From positions 208,309-272,308 of the forward strand of contig NZ_CP042288.1 in NCBI RefSeq assembly GCF_022559625.1: DNA of 64,000 nucleotides, given 5' to 3'. The position numbers were made by a program, and so were the translations under genes. Below the pieces are notes generated by a model. The model saw only the letters and a list, made by a program, of their open reading frames with translations, had not been told where the DNA came from and searched no databases. The stretch comes from Aquisalinus flavus (GTDB lineage: Bacteria > Pseudomonadota > Alphaproteobacteria > Caulobacterales > Parvularculaceae). Below are positions 26,925-35,935 of this stretch, piece by piece; positions within the stretch are counted from its first letter, which is position 1, and every line of letters starts with the position of its first letter.

Positions 26925-27626
26925 CTATTCCCGCCGCAGGATCTTTTCCGTCAGCAGGGAGCCGAGCGCCGTCGGCTTGAAGCTCTCTTGAACGGCATCC
27001 TTGTCATAATCGTTTTCGACCCAGGCGAGGAAATGTTCCGGGGTCGGCTCGGCGCCCTCTGCCTTGGCGGCGGCTTGATAGGTCTCGAAGAAATGATCGA
27101 TCACCCCGGTCTTGCCTTCCTTGACATGGCCGTATTTGAACGACAGCTGCTCCAGCGCCTCGTCCAGCGGGCGGCGCTCATGCAGGAACAGATAGAGGGC
27201 AGAGCCGATCCCGGCCCGGTCGGCGCCGGACTTGCAGTGCAGGATCGCCGGATACTCGATCGTCTCGAACAGATCGTTCAGCTCAAGGATGAATTCCTTC
27301 GGCGGGGCTTCGCGCGACCAGGCGCGGTGGTTGATCAGGGTCAGGCCAAGCTGGTCGCAGGCCTCTTCCTCGAGCCAGTAGAAGCCGGATTGCGGCACGG
27401 AGTTACGCAGGCCGCGCAGATTGATCACCGTCTTCACGCCCTTGTCGCGCCATTCCTTCAGGCGGGCAGGGGAGGGCTGGTAAGTGCGCCAGACCTTGTC
27501 GGAAATCTGGTGGCTGTTGTCGTAGATCTTGCGCAGGAAACCATGATCGCCAAGGAACAGGTTGCGCCAGGCGCGTTTCCTGCCCTCGGGCGTGGCAAAT
27601 TCCTCGCGGGTCATCGGCCCGGCCAT
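26925..27626 (-). CDS. Dual-specificity/tyrosine phosphatase-like protein
   Basis: 233 residues. The phosphatase loop HCKSGADRAG (Cys131, Arg137) is intact, preceded by VKTVINLRGLRN and INHRAWSREAPP, which fits the bacterial DSP family. Other prokaryotic members act on proteins, lipids or sugar phosphates; the substrate here is not evident. AAGGAGCCGCC precedes the ATG. It is the last gene of a minus-strand run pmbA, cysQ, DUF4170, phosphatase, with 38 bp to the DUF4170 stop. Confidence 0.86.
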   Translation of the reverse strand: MAGPMTREEFATPEGRKRAWRNLFLGDHGFLRKIYDNSHQISDKVWRTYQPSPARLKEWRDKGVKTVINLRGLRNSVPQSGFYWLEEEACDQLGLTLINHRAWSREAPPKEFILELNDLFETIEYPAILHCKSGADRAGIGSALYLFLHERRPLDEALEQLSFKYGHVKEGKTGVIDHFFETYQAAAKAEGAEPTPEHFLAWVENDYDKDAVQESFKPTALGSLLTEKILRRE

Positions 27627-27664
27627 GGCGGCTCCTTTGCTTCAGGGCTTTGCTGGGCGGCAGT

Positions 27665-27904
27665 CTAGAATCTGCCGTCGCCGTCCGGATCGAGGAATCT
27701 GTGCAGATGCACGATGAAATAGCGCATATGGGCGTTGTCGACCGTCTGCTGGGCTTTCGCCTTCCACGCCTTCTCGGCGAGGGCATAGTTCGGGAAAATG
27801 CCGACGACATCGAGTTCCTGGATATTCTTGAACCGGGCCTCGGCCGGGTTTTCCAGTTCGCCGCCGAATACGAGGTGCAGGAGTTGCGGGTCCTTGTCGC
27901 TCAT
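27665..27904 (-). CDS. DUF4170 protein
   Basis: 79 residues from ATG 27904. The pattern LLHLVFGGELENP, FKNIQELDVVGIFPNYALA, AEKAWKAKAQQTVDNAHMRY and FIVHLHRFLDP matches DUF4170, a small alphaproteobacterial family of unknown function. In many relatives it lies between cysQ and the waaA-lpxK lipid A genes; here cysQ is upstream but waaA and lpxK do not follow. Cytoplasmic. An upstream extension to 28012 overlaps cysQ and is not expected. Confidence 0.85.
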   Translation of the reverse strand: MSDKDPQLLHLVFGGELENPAEARFKNIQELDVVGIFPNYALAEKAWKAKAQQTVDNAHMRYFIVHLHRFLDPDGDGRF

Positions 27905-27926
27905 CAGGGTGCCTCTTTCTAAGTGA

Positions 27927-28754
27927 TCAATTGCTGCCGCTCGTGAAATCCGGCGGCAGGTGCGCCAGGCGCTTGAGCACATGCTCGTATAACGCCGGGG
28001 CCGTGCACACAAGACTTCTCTGGCGCGGGTCGGGCTTGTTGTAGGTGAATTTCTCGCCGAGATGGTCGCTGACGATCGCGCCGGCTTCCTCGGCGATCAG
28101 GGCGCCGGGGGCGGCGTCCCAGTCGGCCTTGCGGGCCAGCGCCAGGGTCGCGTCGAACTCGCCCTTGGCGATCAGTGCCATGCGGTAATTGGTCGAATTG
28201 CGCTGGTCGATGCGCATGGACGGCCAGTCCTCTGGCCAGCCGGGATGGCGGAACATGTGCTCGGCCCCCAGCATGGCGCAGTCCTCGACCGCGTCATGGC
28301 TGCTCGCGCCGATGGGGGTGCCGTTCAGCGTCGCGCCGGCGCCGCGTTCGGCCTCGAAGAATTCCCGCGTCGCCGGGTTGTAGACCGCAGCGGCGATGGC
28401 ATCGCCATCCTCGATCAGGGCGGCGCAGATGGTGAAATGCGGGCGGCCCTTGAGGAAGGCGCGGGTCCCGTCGATCGGGTCGATCACCCAGGTGCGCGGC
28501 GCGTTCAGTCGGCCATGTTCCTCGGTGCTCTCCTCCGACAGCCAGCCATAGCCGCCGCCATGGCGGTCGATCAGATGGGTCTTGAGGATACGGTTGGCGG
28601 CAAGGTCAGCCTCGGAGATCGGGCTGGAATCGGCCTTGGTCCAGGCATCGACGGTGCCGCCGAACAGGGCAAGCACGGCGGCGCCGGCCTCACGCACGGC
28701 CTCACGCATCGCCTGCCGGTCCCCGGCAAGCCCCGGAAAGCGCTCCGCCGCCAT
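27927..28754 (-). CDS. cysQ: 3'(2'),5'-bisphosphate nucleotidase / inositol monophosphatase family
   Basis: 275 residues of the Mg2+-dependent, Li+-sensitive phosphatase superfamily. It shows WLSEES (metal Glu), WVIDPIDGTRAFL (metal Asp residues and signature 1, about residues 88-100) and ADWDAAPGALIAEEAGA (signature 2). The CysQ-type enzymes remove the 3' phosphate of PAP made during sulfate activation; inositol monophosphatase activity cannot be excluded from sequence alone. The start lies four bases after the pmbA stop, so the two are probably cotranslated. Confidence 0.88.
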   Translation of the reverse strand: MAAERFPGLAGDRQAMREAVREAGAAVLALFGGTVDAWTKADSSPISEADLAANRILKTHLIDRHGGGYGWLSEESTEEHGRLNAPRTWVIDPIDGTRAFLKGRPHFTICAALIEDGDAIAAAVYNPATREFFEAERGAGATLNGTPIGASSHDAVEDCAMLGAEHMFRHPGWPEDWPSMRIDQRNSTNYRMALIAKGEFDATLALARKADWDAAPGALIAEEAGAIVSDHLGEKFTYNKPDPRQRSLVCTAPALYEHVLKRLAHLPPDFTSGSN

Positions 28755-28758
28755 CGCG

Positions 28759-30102
28759 CTAATTGCCCGCGATGGTCATGCGCTCGATGCGCAGGGTCGG
28801 GGCGTTCTTGGCGCCCTTGAACTCCAGGTCGCTGGCCGGGGTCAGCGTGGCGAACATCTCCAGCAGATTGCCGGCGATGGTGATTTCCGAGACGGGAAAG
28901 GCGATCTCGCCCTTCTCGATCCAGAAGCCGGAACAGCCGACCGAATAGTCGCCGGTGTTGGAATTGACCTGCGGACCAAACATGTCGGTCAGGTACAGGC
29001 CCTCGCCGGTGTCACGGATCAGCGCGTCGACGCTCATCGTGCCGGGCTCCATCCACATATTGGTGGAGCCCGATCCCGGCGGGCCGCCAGTGCCGCGGGT
29101 CGCCCGGCCATTGGTCTGAAGCCCGAGCTGGCGCGCCTGCGAGGAGTTGAGCATCCACGTCGTCAGCACGCCCTTGTCGATCACGGTCAGGCGTTCGTTG
29201 ACGACGCCTTCGCCGTCGAAATGGCTGGAGCCGAAGCCGCGCTTGATCAGCGGATCGTCGATGATGGTGATCGTCTCGGGGAAGATCTGCTGACCCATCC
29301 GGGTCTTCAGGAAGCTGACCCCGCGCGCGATGGACGCGCCATTGATGGCGGCGGCGAGCTTGCCGACCAATGATTTGGCGAGGCGTTGTTCGAAGATCAC
29401 CGGTGCCTGACGGCTCGACAGGCGCTGCGGGTTCAGGCGCTTGACCGCCCGCTCACCGGCCTTGGTGCCGACGGAGCCCGCATCGCGCAAGCTGTCGAGA
29501 TGGGTCGCACTGTCATAGTCATAGTCGCGCTCCATGCCGAGGCCTTCCCCGGCGAGGACGGAAACGGAGACCGAATGGCTGCCACCGGCTGACGCGCCGA
29601 AAAAGCCGTGGCTGGTCGCAAACCACGACGTGCCGGAGCCGAAGCCGGCATCAGCGCCGCCGGAATTGGTTACGCCGTCAACGGCGCGGGCCGCTTCCTC
29701 GCAGGCCAGCGCGCGCTCCTTCAGCTGTTCGGTCGACGGTTCGACTCCGTCGAACAGGTCAAGGTCGGCAAAGGGCGCCTTCGCCAGCCGGTCTTCCGGC
29801 GCCAGCCCGCAATAGGGGTCTTCGGGGGCCGCCTTGGCCATGGAAACACAGCGCTCTGCGGTCTCCTGCAGCGATTGCGGGGTAAAATCGGTCGTCGAAA
29901 CGCTCGCCTGCCGCTTACCATAGATCACACGCAGGCCGAGATCGCGGCTCTCCGACCGCTCGACGTCCTCGACCTCGCCGAGGCGCACGGAAACGGCATT
30001 CGAGACGCTTTCATACATCATCGCGTCGGCGGCATCGGCACCGGCCTTCATCGCATCCTCGATGAGCAGGCCAAGCGCGTCTTCAGGGGAAATCTTTGTC
30101 AT
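28759..30102 (-). CDS. pmbA: TldD/PmbA family protein (PmbA/TldE type)
   Basis: 447 residues from ATG 30102. It has PmbA landmarks: the opening AMKAGADAADAMMYES, ESRDLGLRVIYGKRQASVST, PVIFEQRLAKSLVGKLAAAI, TIIDDPLIKRGFGSSHFDGE and NSNTGDYSVGCSGFWIEKGE. The TldD HExxxH zinc motif is absent, as expected for the PmbA/TldE partner of the TldD-TldE protease that processes small peptides. No tldD is in the window. It is first in the run to cysQ, DUF4170 and the phosphatase. Confidence 0.92.
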   Translation of the reverse strand: MTKISPEDALGLLIEDAMKAGADAADAMMYESVSNAVSVRLGEVEDVERSESRDLGLRVIYGKRQASVSTTDFTPQSLQETAERCVSMAKAAPEDPYCGLAPEDRLAKAPFADLDLFDGVEPSTEQLKERALACEEAARAVDGVTNSGGADAGFGSGTSWFATSHGFFGASAGGSHSVSVSVLAGEGLGMERDYDYDSATHLDSLRDAGSVGTKAGERAVKRLNPQRLSSRQAPVIFEQRLAKSLVGKLAAAINGASIARGVSFLKTRMGQQIFPETITIIDDPLIKRGFGSSHFDGEGVVNERLTVIDKGVLTTWMLNSSQARQLGLQTNGRATRGTGGPPGSGSTNMWMEPGTMSVDALIRDTGEGLYLTDMFGPQVNSNTGDYSVGCSGFWIEKGEIAFPVSEITIAGNLLEMFATLTPASDLEFKGAKNAPTLRIERMTIAGN

Positions 30103-30210
30103 GTCATCCGAGATAGGCTGGAACCGCCCGCCGTGCAACAGCACTCGACGTGGCCGCCGGCCGCCTTATGTTATCCTCAGTCAGATCGACCCGGGTATTA
30201 TCGAGGTATC

Positions 30211-31017
30211 ATGCATCGTCGCGTTTTGGGTTTTGTTTCCGCCATTCTTTTTCCTGCCACAGGTTTTTGCGCTGCCGTCGCGCAGGAGGGCGAAAGCGTG
30301 CCGGGCTATGATCCGGTGCCAACGGCAGGCGACTGGGACATTCAGGTTGGCGCCATCGCGATTGCCGGCAATGACTATCCTGGCGCCGACGCCGTTCAGG
30401 GCATGGTCGTGCCCTATTTCGATATCACCTGGCGCGACAGATATTTCATCGATCCGATCCGTGGCATTGGCGTCCAGCTGGCCGGGGAGCGGGGAACCGG
30501 GACATCGCTTGCCGCCGGCATCGCCTGGGATTTCGGCCGTGACGAGGATGACAGCGCAGCGCTTCGCGGGCTCGGCGATCTCGATGGCGGACCGGCGCTG
30601 CGCGTGGCCGGCCGCTATCGGCTGGGATATGTGGCGCTCGGCGCGACGTTGATGCAGTCCCTCGGCGGCGACACCGGCGCTGAACTGGTCCTTGACGCCA
30701 GCACGCGCCTGCCCACCGGTGAGCGTCTGACCATCATTCCGTCCGTGCGGGCGACCATCGGCAATGACCAGCGCCACGACGCCTTTTTCGGTGTCACGCC
30801 GGACCAGTCCGCGGCGAGCAATTTCACGCCCTATGATCCCGATGGCGGCGTGACCTCCTATGGCGTTCAGCTGGCAGGTTTTTACGATCTCACTGACCGC
30901 CTGTTCGCGACGGGCATCATCGCCAGCGACACCCTGACCGGCGATGCTGCCGACAGCCCGATCGTCGAGCGGGAAGACCAGCTATTTGTGGCGCTCGGGC
31001 TGGTACGAAAATTCTAG
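30211..31017 (+). CDS. MipA/OmpV-family outer-membrane protein
   Basis: 268 residues from ATG 30211 (CGAGGTATC upstream). A signal peptide (MHRRVLGFVSAILFPATGFC through AAVAQ) is followed by a beta-barrel-like sequence: WDIQVGAIAIAGNDYPGADA, VPYFDITWRDRYFIDPIRGI, SVRATIGNDQRHDAFFGVTP, SYGVQLAGFYDLTDRLFATG and a C-terminal Phe (LVRKF). These match MipA/OmpV scaffolding or outer-membrane proteins. The function in alphaproteobacteria is unclear. The glycine riboswitch begins 101 bp after the stop. Confidence 0.85.
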   Translation: MHRRVLGFVSAILFPATGFCAAVAQEGESVPGYDPVPTAGDWDIQVGAIAIAGNDYPGADAVQGMVVPYFDITWRDRYFIDPIRGIGVQLAGERGTGTSLAAGIAWDFGRDEDDSAALRGLGDLDGGPALRVAGRYRLGYVALGATLMQSLGGDTGAELVLDASTRLPTGERLTIIPSVRATIGNDQRHDAFFGVTPDQSAASNFTPYDPDGGVTSYGVQLAGFYDLTDRLFATGIIASDTLTGDAADSPIVEREDQLFVALGLVRKF

Positions 31018-31118
31018 TTGAGCGCTTTTTTTGCCGTGACCCAATGAGTCGATTGACTCAACCCTTCGACGGCCTATTCTCCGCGTCAAGCCCGGTGATT
31101 CTGCCGGGCTTCGCGTTT

Positions 31119-31294
31119 GGCGGGAGAGCCCGGCTCTGACGACTGGCCGGCACCGAAGGAGCAACCGCCCCGGAAACTCTCAGGTACAAGGGACCGCCGA
31201 CGCGACAAAGGCTGGAAAAGGATCGGTCGATCCTACCGAAGGAGCAAGCAGGCCCGCTCAGGGCTTTGCGGAATCTCTCAGGTCCCGTGACAGC
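31119..31294 (+). promoter_or_regulatory. Tandem glycine riboswitch (gcvT element)
   Basis: Two consecutive glycine aptamers. Aptamer 1 (about 31119-31199) has GCGGGAGAGCCC, ACCGAAGGAGCAA and AAACTCTCAGGTAC; aptamer 2 (about 31210-31294) has CTACCGAAGGAGCAAGC and GAATCTCTCAGGTCCC. The spacing and the paired CCGAAGGAGCAA/CTCTCAGGT blocks are the hallmark of the Rfam glycine element. It ends about 40 bp before gcvT and should turn the glycine cleavage operon on when glycine is high. Confidence 0.95.
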
Positions 31295-31336
31295 CGGGGC
31301 GCTGCTTTGAGGCAGCCATCCCGGGACTGACACTGA

Positions 31337-32497
31337 ATGACTGACGAAACTCTGAAAAAACTGCCGCTTGATGCGTTCCACAGGAAGCTGGGCGGCAAGA
31401 TGGTGCCCTTCGCCGGCTATGACATGCCGGTGCAATATCCGCTCGGCGTGATGAAGGAGCATTTGCATGTCCGCGAGAAGGCGGGCCTGTTCGACGTCTC
31501 CCATATGGGCCAGGCGTGGCTGACCACAAAGGCCGGCCCGCTCGGCACGGCAGAAGCGCATGACGCGATCGCCGCGACGATCGAGCAATTGGTGCCCGGC
31601 GAAATCGAGAAGCTCGCTACTGGTCGTATCCGATACACTGTCCTGCTGAACGAAGAGGGCGGCGTGCTCGACGATCTGATGATCACGCGCCCGTCGACGG
31701 AAGAAGATCAGGGCCGTCTGTTCCTCGTGGTCAACGCTGCGGTGAAGGATCAGGACTTCGATCTGATCCGCGAAAAGCTCGGCCATCTTGCCATCCTCGA
31801 CGTGATGGAACAGCGCGCGCTGCTCGCCCTGCAGGGCCCGCTGGCGGCTGAAATCCTCGCGACCTTCATTCCCGAGGCGGAGAGCATGCCGTTCATGTCG
31901 TCCATCGACACCTTCTTCGACGGCATGCCCATCGGCCTCAGCCGCTGCGGCTATACCGGCGAGGATGGTTTCGAGCTTTCCGTTCCGGCGGAGGAAGCCG
32001 AGCAGGTCGCCCGCCGTCTGGTCGATCATGTCGATGTCGAGCCCATCGGTCTTGGCGCCCGCGACAGTCTACGGCTGGAGGCAGGCCTCTGCCTCTATGG
32101 CCATGACATGGACACGGCAACCTCGCCGGTCGAGGCCAATCTCAATTTTGCCATCGGCAAGCGCCGCCGCGAGGAAGGCGGCTTTCCCGGCGCCGATCGT
32201 ATCCTGAAGGACCTCGCCGAAGGCACGGGCCGCCTGCGCGTCGGGCTGAAGCCCGAGGGCCGCGCGCCCGCCCGCGAAGGCACGGAAATTCAGTCCCCTG
32301 ACGGCAAGACCATCGGCGCCGTCACTTCCGGCGGATTCGGCCCGACCTATGGCGGCCCGCTCGCCATGGGCTATGTCGATGCAGAATTTGCCCAAGAAGG
32401 TACTGGCGTGATGCTGGTCGTGCGCGGCAAGCAGGTGCCGGCGAGCGTTGTGGCGATGCCCTTCGTGCCCCAGCGCTATTACCGCGGCAAGAAATAA
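31337..32497 (+). CDS. gcvT: Glycine cleavage system T protein (aminomethyltransferase)
   Basis: 386 residues. MTDETLKKLPLDAFHRKLGG is followed by MVPFAGYDMPVQYPLGVMKE, LFDVSHMGQ, and the folate-site motifs GYTGEDGFELSVP and GLGARDSLRLEAGLCLYGHD. The T protein transfers the methylene group from H-protein-bound aminomethyl-lipoate to tetrahydrofolate, releasing ammonia. It is the first gene of gcvT-gcvH-gcvPA-gcvPB, directly behind the glycine riboswitch. gcvH follows 24 bp downstream. Confidence 0.97.
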   Translation: MTDETLKKLPLDAFHRKLGGKMVPFAGYDMPVQYPLGVMKEHLHVREKAGLFDVSHMGQAWLTTKAGPLGTAEAHDAIAATIEQLVPGEIEKLATGRIRYTVLLNEEGGVLDDLMITRPSTEEDQGRLFLVVNAAVKDQDFDLIREKLGHLAILDVMEQRALLALQGPLAAEILATFIPEAESMPFMSSIDTFFDGMPIGLSRCGYTGEDGFELSVPAEEAEQVARRLVDHVDVEPIGLGARDSLRLEAGLCLYGHDMDTATSPVEANLNFAIGKRRREEGGFPGADRILKDLAEGTGRLRVGLKPEGRAPAREGTEIQSPDGKTIGAVTSGGFGPTYGGPLAMGYVDAEFAQEGTGVMLVVRGKQVPASVVAMPFVPQRYYRGKK

Positions 32498-32521
32498 GAG
32501 TTTGATCAAGAGGAGCGAGCA

Positions 32522-32884
32522 ATGAAGAAATTTACTGAAGACCATGAATGGGTGAGCGTCGATGGCGATATCGCAACTGTCGGCATCACCGCGCACGCCG
32601 CCGAGCAGCTGGGCGATGTCGTTTTCGTTGAGCTGCCGGATGTCGGCAAGAGCTTCGGCCAGAAGGACGAAATGGCAGTGGTCGAATCCGTCAAGGCCGC
32701 GTCCGACGTTTACGCTCCCATCTCTGGCGAGATCGTCGAGGTCAACAATGACATCGTCGACGAGCCTGCCAAGGTCAATGACGATCCGGACGGTGCCGCC
32801 TGGTTCGTCAAGATCAAGCTGTCGGATGCTTCAGAGCTCGACAAGCTGATGGACGAAGCGGCGTATAAAGAGTTTGTGAAATAG
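32522..32884 (+). CDS. gcvH: Glycine cleavage system H protein
   Basis: 120 residues, the normal H-protein length. The lipoyl-lysine motif [16 protein letters not shown] places the modified Lys58. The surrounding [19 protein letters not shown] and [11 protein letters not shown] are typical. It shuttles the aminomethyl group between P, T and L proteins on its lipoyl arm. AGAGGAGCGAGCA precedes the ATG. Confidence 0.98.
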   Translation: MKKFTEDHEWVSVDGDIATVGITAHAAEQLGDVVFVELPDVGKSFGQKDEMAVVESVKAASDVYAPISGEIVEVNNDIVDEPAKVNDDPDGAAWFVKIKLSDASELDKLMDEAAYKEFVK

Positions 32885-32911
32885 AGACCGGCTGAAGGAA
32901 ACAGAGCTGAT

Positions 32912-34252
32912 ATGCGTTACCTACCCCTCGACACAGAAGACCGCCGTGCCATGCTGGACGTGGTCGGCGCGAAGGCCATCGATGATCTGTTCGCCGATGT
33001 GCCCGCCGATGCGCTGAACCCGCCGCTCGATCTGCCGGACCATGCCGGCGAGTTCGCGGTGGAGCGGCAGATGGCGGCGATGGCGGCAAGGAACCGCGCC
33101 GCTGGGGCCGGGCCGTTCTTTGTCGGGGCGGGGGCCTACAAGCACCATGTGCCCGCAACGGTCGATCATATCATTCAGCGCTCCGAATTCCTGACGTCCT
33201 ACACGCCCTACCAGCCGGAAATCGCACAAGGCACGCTGCAATATCTGTTCGAGTTCCAGACCCAGGTCGCGTCCCTGACCGGCATGGATGTCGCCAACGC
33301 CTCGATGTATGACGGCTCGACCGCCTGTGCCGAGGCGGCGCTGATGGCCCGCCGCGTCACCCGCCGCGACGGCATCGTCATGTCCGGCGGCCTGCATCCG
33401 CATTATGAATCGGTCACCCGCATGAATGGCGGCCTTGTCGGCGGCAAGGCGTCGGTTTCCGAGGCCTCGCCCGACGGCAAGGATAATGTCATCGACCTGA
33501 TCACGGATGAGACCGCCTGCGTCATCGTTCAGACACCGGACGTTTTCGGCAATGTCGTCGATCTGGAACCGATCGCGAAGGCTGCCCAGGACAAGGGCGC
33601 GCTGCTCGTCGCCGTGGTCACCGAAATCGTCTCCCTCGGGGCGCTGAAGAGCCCGGGCGAGATGGGCGCGGACATCGTCGTCGGCGAGGGCCAGTCCATC
33701 GGCAACGCACTGAACTTCGGCGGGCCCTATGTCGGCCTGTTCGCGACGCGCCAGAAATACATGCGCAACATGCCGGGCCGTTTGTGCGGAGAGACCGTCG
33801 ATGCCGATGGCAAGCGCGGTTTCGTGCTGACGCTGTCGACCCGCGAGCAGCATATCCGCCGCGACAAGGCGACGTCGAATATCTGCACCAATTCGGGCCT
33901 GTGCGCGCTCGCCTTCACCGTTCACATGACCCTGCTGGGTGAGACAGGCTTGCGCAAGCTGGCAACGCTGAACCACGAGGCCGCCTGCGCCACTGCCGAC
34001 GCCCTGTCTGCGATTGACGGTGTCGAGCTGATCAATGACGCCTTCTTCAACGAGTTCACCCTGCGCCTGCCGAAGGATGCCGCGGACGTCGTCGAGGCGC
34101 TCGCCGCGAGGGACATCCTCGCCGGCGTGCCCGGAAGCCGTCTGTGGCCGGAGGACGAGAGCAAACACAACCTCCTCATCGTCGCCGCCACGGAACTCAC
34201 CCAAGACGCAGATATCGAAGCGTTCGCCAACGCCCTGAAAGAGGTGCTGTAA
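32912..34252 (+). CDS. gcvPA: Glycine dehydrogenase (decarboxylating) subunit 1
   Basis: 446 residues, the N-terminal half of P protein as used in the split form. It has [57 protein letters not shown] and [13 protein letters not shown], all typical of GcvPA. The two subunits together bind PLP and decarboxylate glycine, loading H protein. Its TAA stop shares its last A with the gcvPB ATG (TAATG), so translation is coupled. Confidence 0.96.
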   Translation: MRYLPLDTEDRRAMLDVVGAKAIDDLFADVPADALNPPLDLPDHAGEFAVERQMAAMAARNRAAGAGPFFVGAGAYKHHVPATVDHIIQRSEFLTSYTPYQPEIAQGTLQYLFEFQTQVASLTGMDVANASMYDGSTACAEAALMARRVTRRDGIVMSGGLHPHYESVTRMNGGLVGGKASVSEASPDGKDNVIDLITDETACVIVQTPDVFGNVVDLEPIAKAAQDKGALLVAVVTEIVSLGALKSPGEMGADIVVGEGQSIGNALNFGGPYVGLFATRQKYMRNMPGRLCGETVDADGKRGFVLTLSTREQHIRRDKATSNICTNSGLCALAFTVHMTLLGETGLRKLATLNHEAACATADALSAIDGVELINDAFFNEFTLRLPKDAADVVEALAARDILAGVPGSRLWPEDESKHNLLIVAATELTQDADIEAFANALKEVL

Positions 34253-35826
34253 TGTCCATGAACAATCAGGGCCGTCCGTCCCGTCCCGAAGACATCGAGG
34301 TCCAGTCGGTCACGACCTTCACCGGCAATCGCGCGCTGCAGATCGAGGAGCCGCTGATCTTCGAGACCGGCCACATGGCCGCGACCGGCGTCGACCTGCC
34401 GGAGCCAAAGGGCACGACATCGCGCCTTGGCGGGCTGGAGCGCAAGAGCAGTATGAACCTGCCCGGTCTCGCAGAGCCCGAAGCGATGCGCCATTTCGTG
34501 CGCCTGAGCCAGAAGAACTACGCGATCGACATGGGCCCGTTTCCGCTCGGCTCGTGCACGATGAAGCACAATCCACGCCTCAACGAGAAGATGGCGCGCC
34601 TGCCGGGCTTTGCCGACATCCACCCGCTGCAGCCGGTGTCCACCGTGCAGGGCGCGCTGGAACTGATCGACACGCTCGCCGGCTGGCTCAAGGAACTGAC
34701 CGCCATGCCCGCTGTCGCGATGTCGCCGAAAGCCGGCGCCCATGGCGAATTATGCGGCATGGTCACCATCAAGGCGGCGCTGGAAGCGCGCGGTGAGGCA
34801 GAGACCCGCACCCGCGTTCTCGCGCCTGAATCCGCCCACGGAACGAATCCGGCAACGGCGGCCCAGTGCGGCTTCACCGTTGATGGCATCCCGGCTGACG
34901 AGACGGGCCGGGTCGATATCGAGGCGTTCAAGGCCAAGCTCGGTCCGGACGTTGCCGCGATCATGGTCACCAACCCGAACACCTGCGGCCTGTTCGAGCG
35001 CGACATCCGCGAAATGGCCGATGCGGTGCATGAGGCCGGCGGCTATTTCTATTGCGACGGTGCGAACTTCAACGCCATCGTCGGCAAGGTGAAGCCGGGC
35101 GATCTGGGCATCGACGCGATGCACATCAACCTGCACAAGACCTTTTCGACGCCCCATGGCGGCGGCGGCCCGGGCTCCGGTCCGACGGTTCTGTCGGCGG
35201 CGCTCGCGCCCTTCGCGCCGATCCCCTATGTGGTCAGCGATGAAGATGGGTTCCACCTGGTGGAGAAACGCAGCCAGGAAGAGGGCGACCATCACAGCTT
35301 CGGCCGCATGACCGCCTTCCACGGCCAGATGGGCATGTTCGTCCGGGCACTGAGCTATATGCTGTCCCATGGCGGTGACGGCCTGCGCCAGGCAGCAGAA
35401 GACGCCGTGCTCAACGCCAATTACGTGCTCGCCCGTCTGTCCGAGGAGATGACCCCGGCCTTCGAGGGCACCTGCATGCACGAGGCGCTGTTCAATGATG
35501 ATTTCCTGAAGGATACCGGCGTCGGCACGCTCGATTTCGCCAAGGCGATGATCGATGAGGGCTATCATCCCATGACGATGTATTTCCCGCTGGTCGTCCA
35601 TGGCGCCATGCTGATCGAGCCGACCGAGACCGAGTCCAAACACGAGCTCGACCTGTTCTGCGATGCGCTGTTGTCGCTCGCGAAAGAGGCGAAGGCCGGA
35701 AATGCCGACAAGTTCAAGGCCGCGCCGGTGCTCGCGCCGCGCCGCCGCCTCGACGAGACCGCCGCCGCCCGAAAGCCGGTGCTGCGCTGGGAGCCGTCTG
35801 ACGACAAGAGCATGGCTGCAGAATGA
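34252..35826 (+). CDS. gcvPB: Glycine dehydrogenase (decarboxylating) subunit 2
   Basis: 524 residues from ATG 34252, the C-terminal half of the split P protein, which carries the PLP. Lys296 in MHINLHKTFSTPHGGGGPGS is the cofactor lysine. FPLGSCTMKHNPRLNEK and APESAHGTNPATAA are conserved landmarks. It starts on the last base of gcvPA and has GAGGTG upstream inside that gene. It is the last gene of the riboswitch-controlled operon. Confidence 0.97.
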   Translation: MSMNNQGRPSRPEDIEVQSVTTFTGNRALQIEEPLIFETGHMAATGVDLPEPKGTTSRLGGLERKSSMNLPGLAEPEAMRHFVRLSQKNYAIDMGPFPLGSCTMKHNPRLNEKMARLPGFADIHPLQPVSTVQGALELIDTLAGWLKELTAMPAVAMSPKAGAHGELCGMVTIKAALEARGEAETRTRVLAPESAHGTNPATAAQCGFTVDGIPADETGRVDIEAFKAKLGPDVAAIMVTNPNTCGLFERDIREMADAVHEAGGYFYCDGANFNAIVGKVKPGDLGIDAMHINLHKTFSTPHGGGGPGSGPTVLSAALAPFAPIPYVVSDEDGFHLVEKRSQEEGDHHSFGRMTAFHGQMGMFVRALSYMLSHGGDGLRQAAEDAVLNANYVLARLSEEMTPAFEGTCMHEALFNDDFLKDTGVGTLDFAKAMIDEGYHPMTMYFPLVVHGAMLIEPTETESKHELDLFCDALLSLAKEAKAGNADKFKAAPVLAPRRRLDETAAARKPVLRWEPSDDKSMAAE

Positions 35827-35850
35827 GACGGTCTGTGCCGTGCCCGTCTC
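35825..35850 (+). terminator. Possible terminator after gcvPB
   Basis: GAGACGG, a 12-base loop, CCGTCTC, followed only by CCTTCAC. The stem overlaps the gcvPB stop. The weak T content makes it a doubtful intrinsic terminator. Confidence 0.35.
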
Positions 35851-35935
35851 CCTTCACACGGGGCATGACACTTTGTGATGAGACTTGCCGATCGCATCTG
35901 TTATAGTTTCGTCAACTGATTTCCGGGGGTGCGTG

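Noticed and set aside
32921..34204. 427-codon open frame on the minus strand
   Set aside because: Antisense shadow of gcvPA, common in high-GC DNA.
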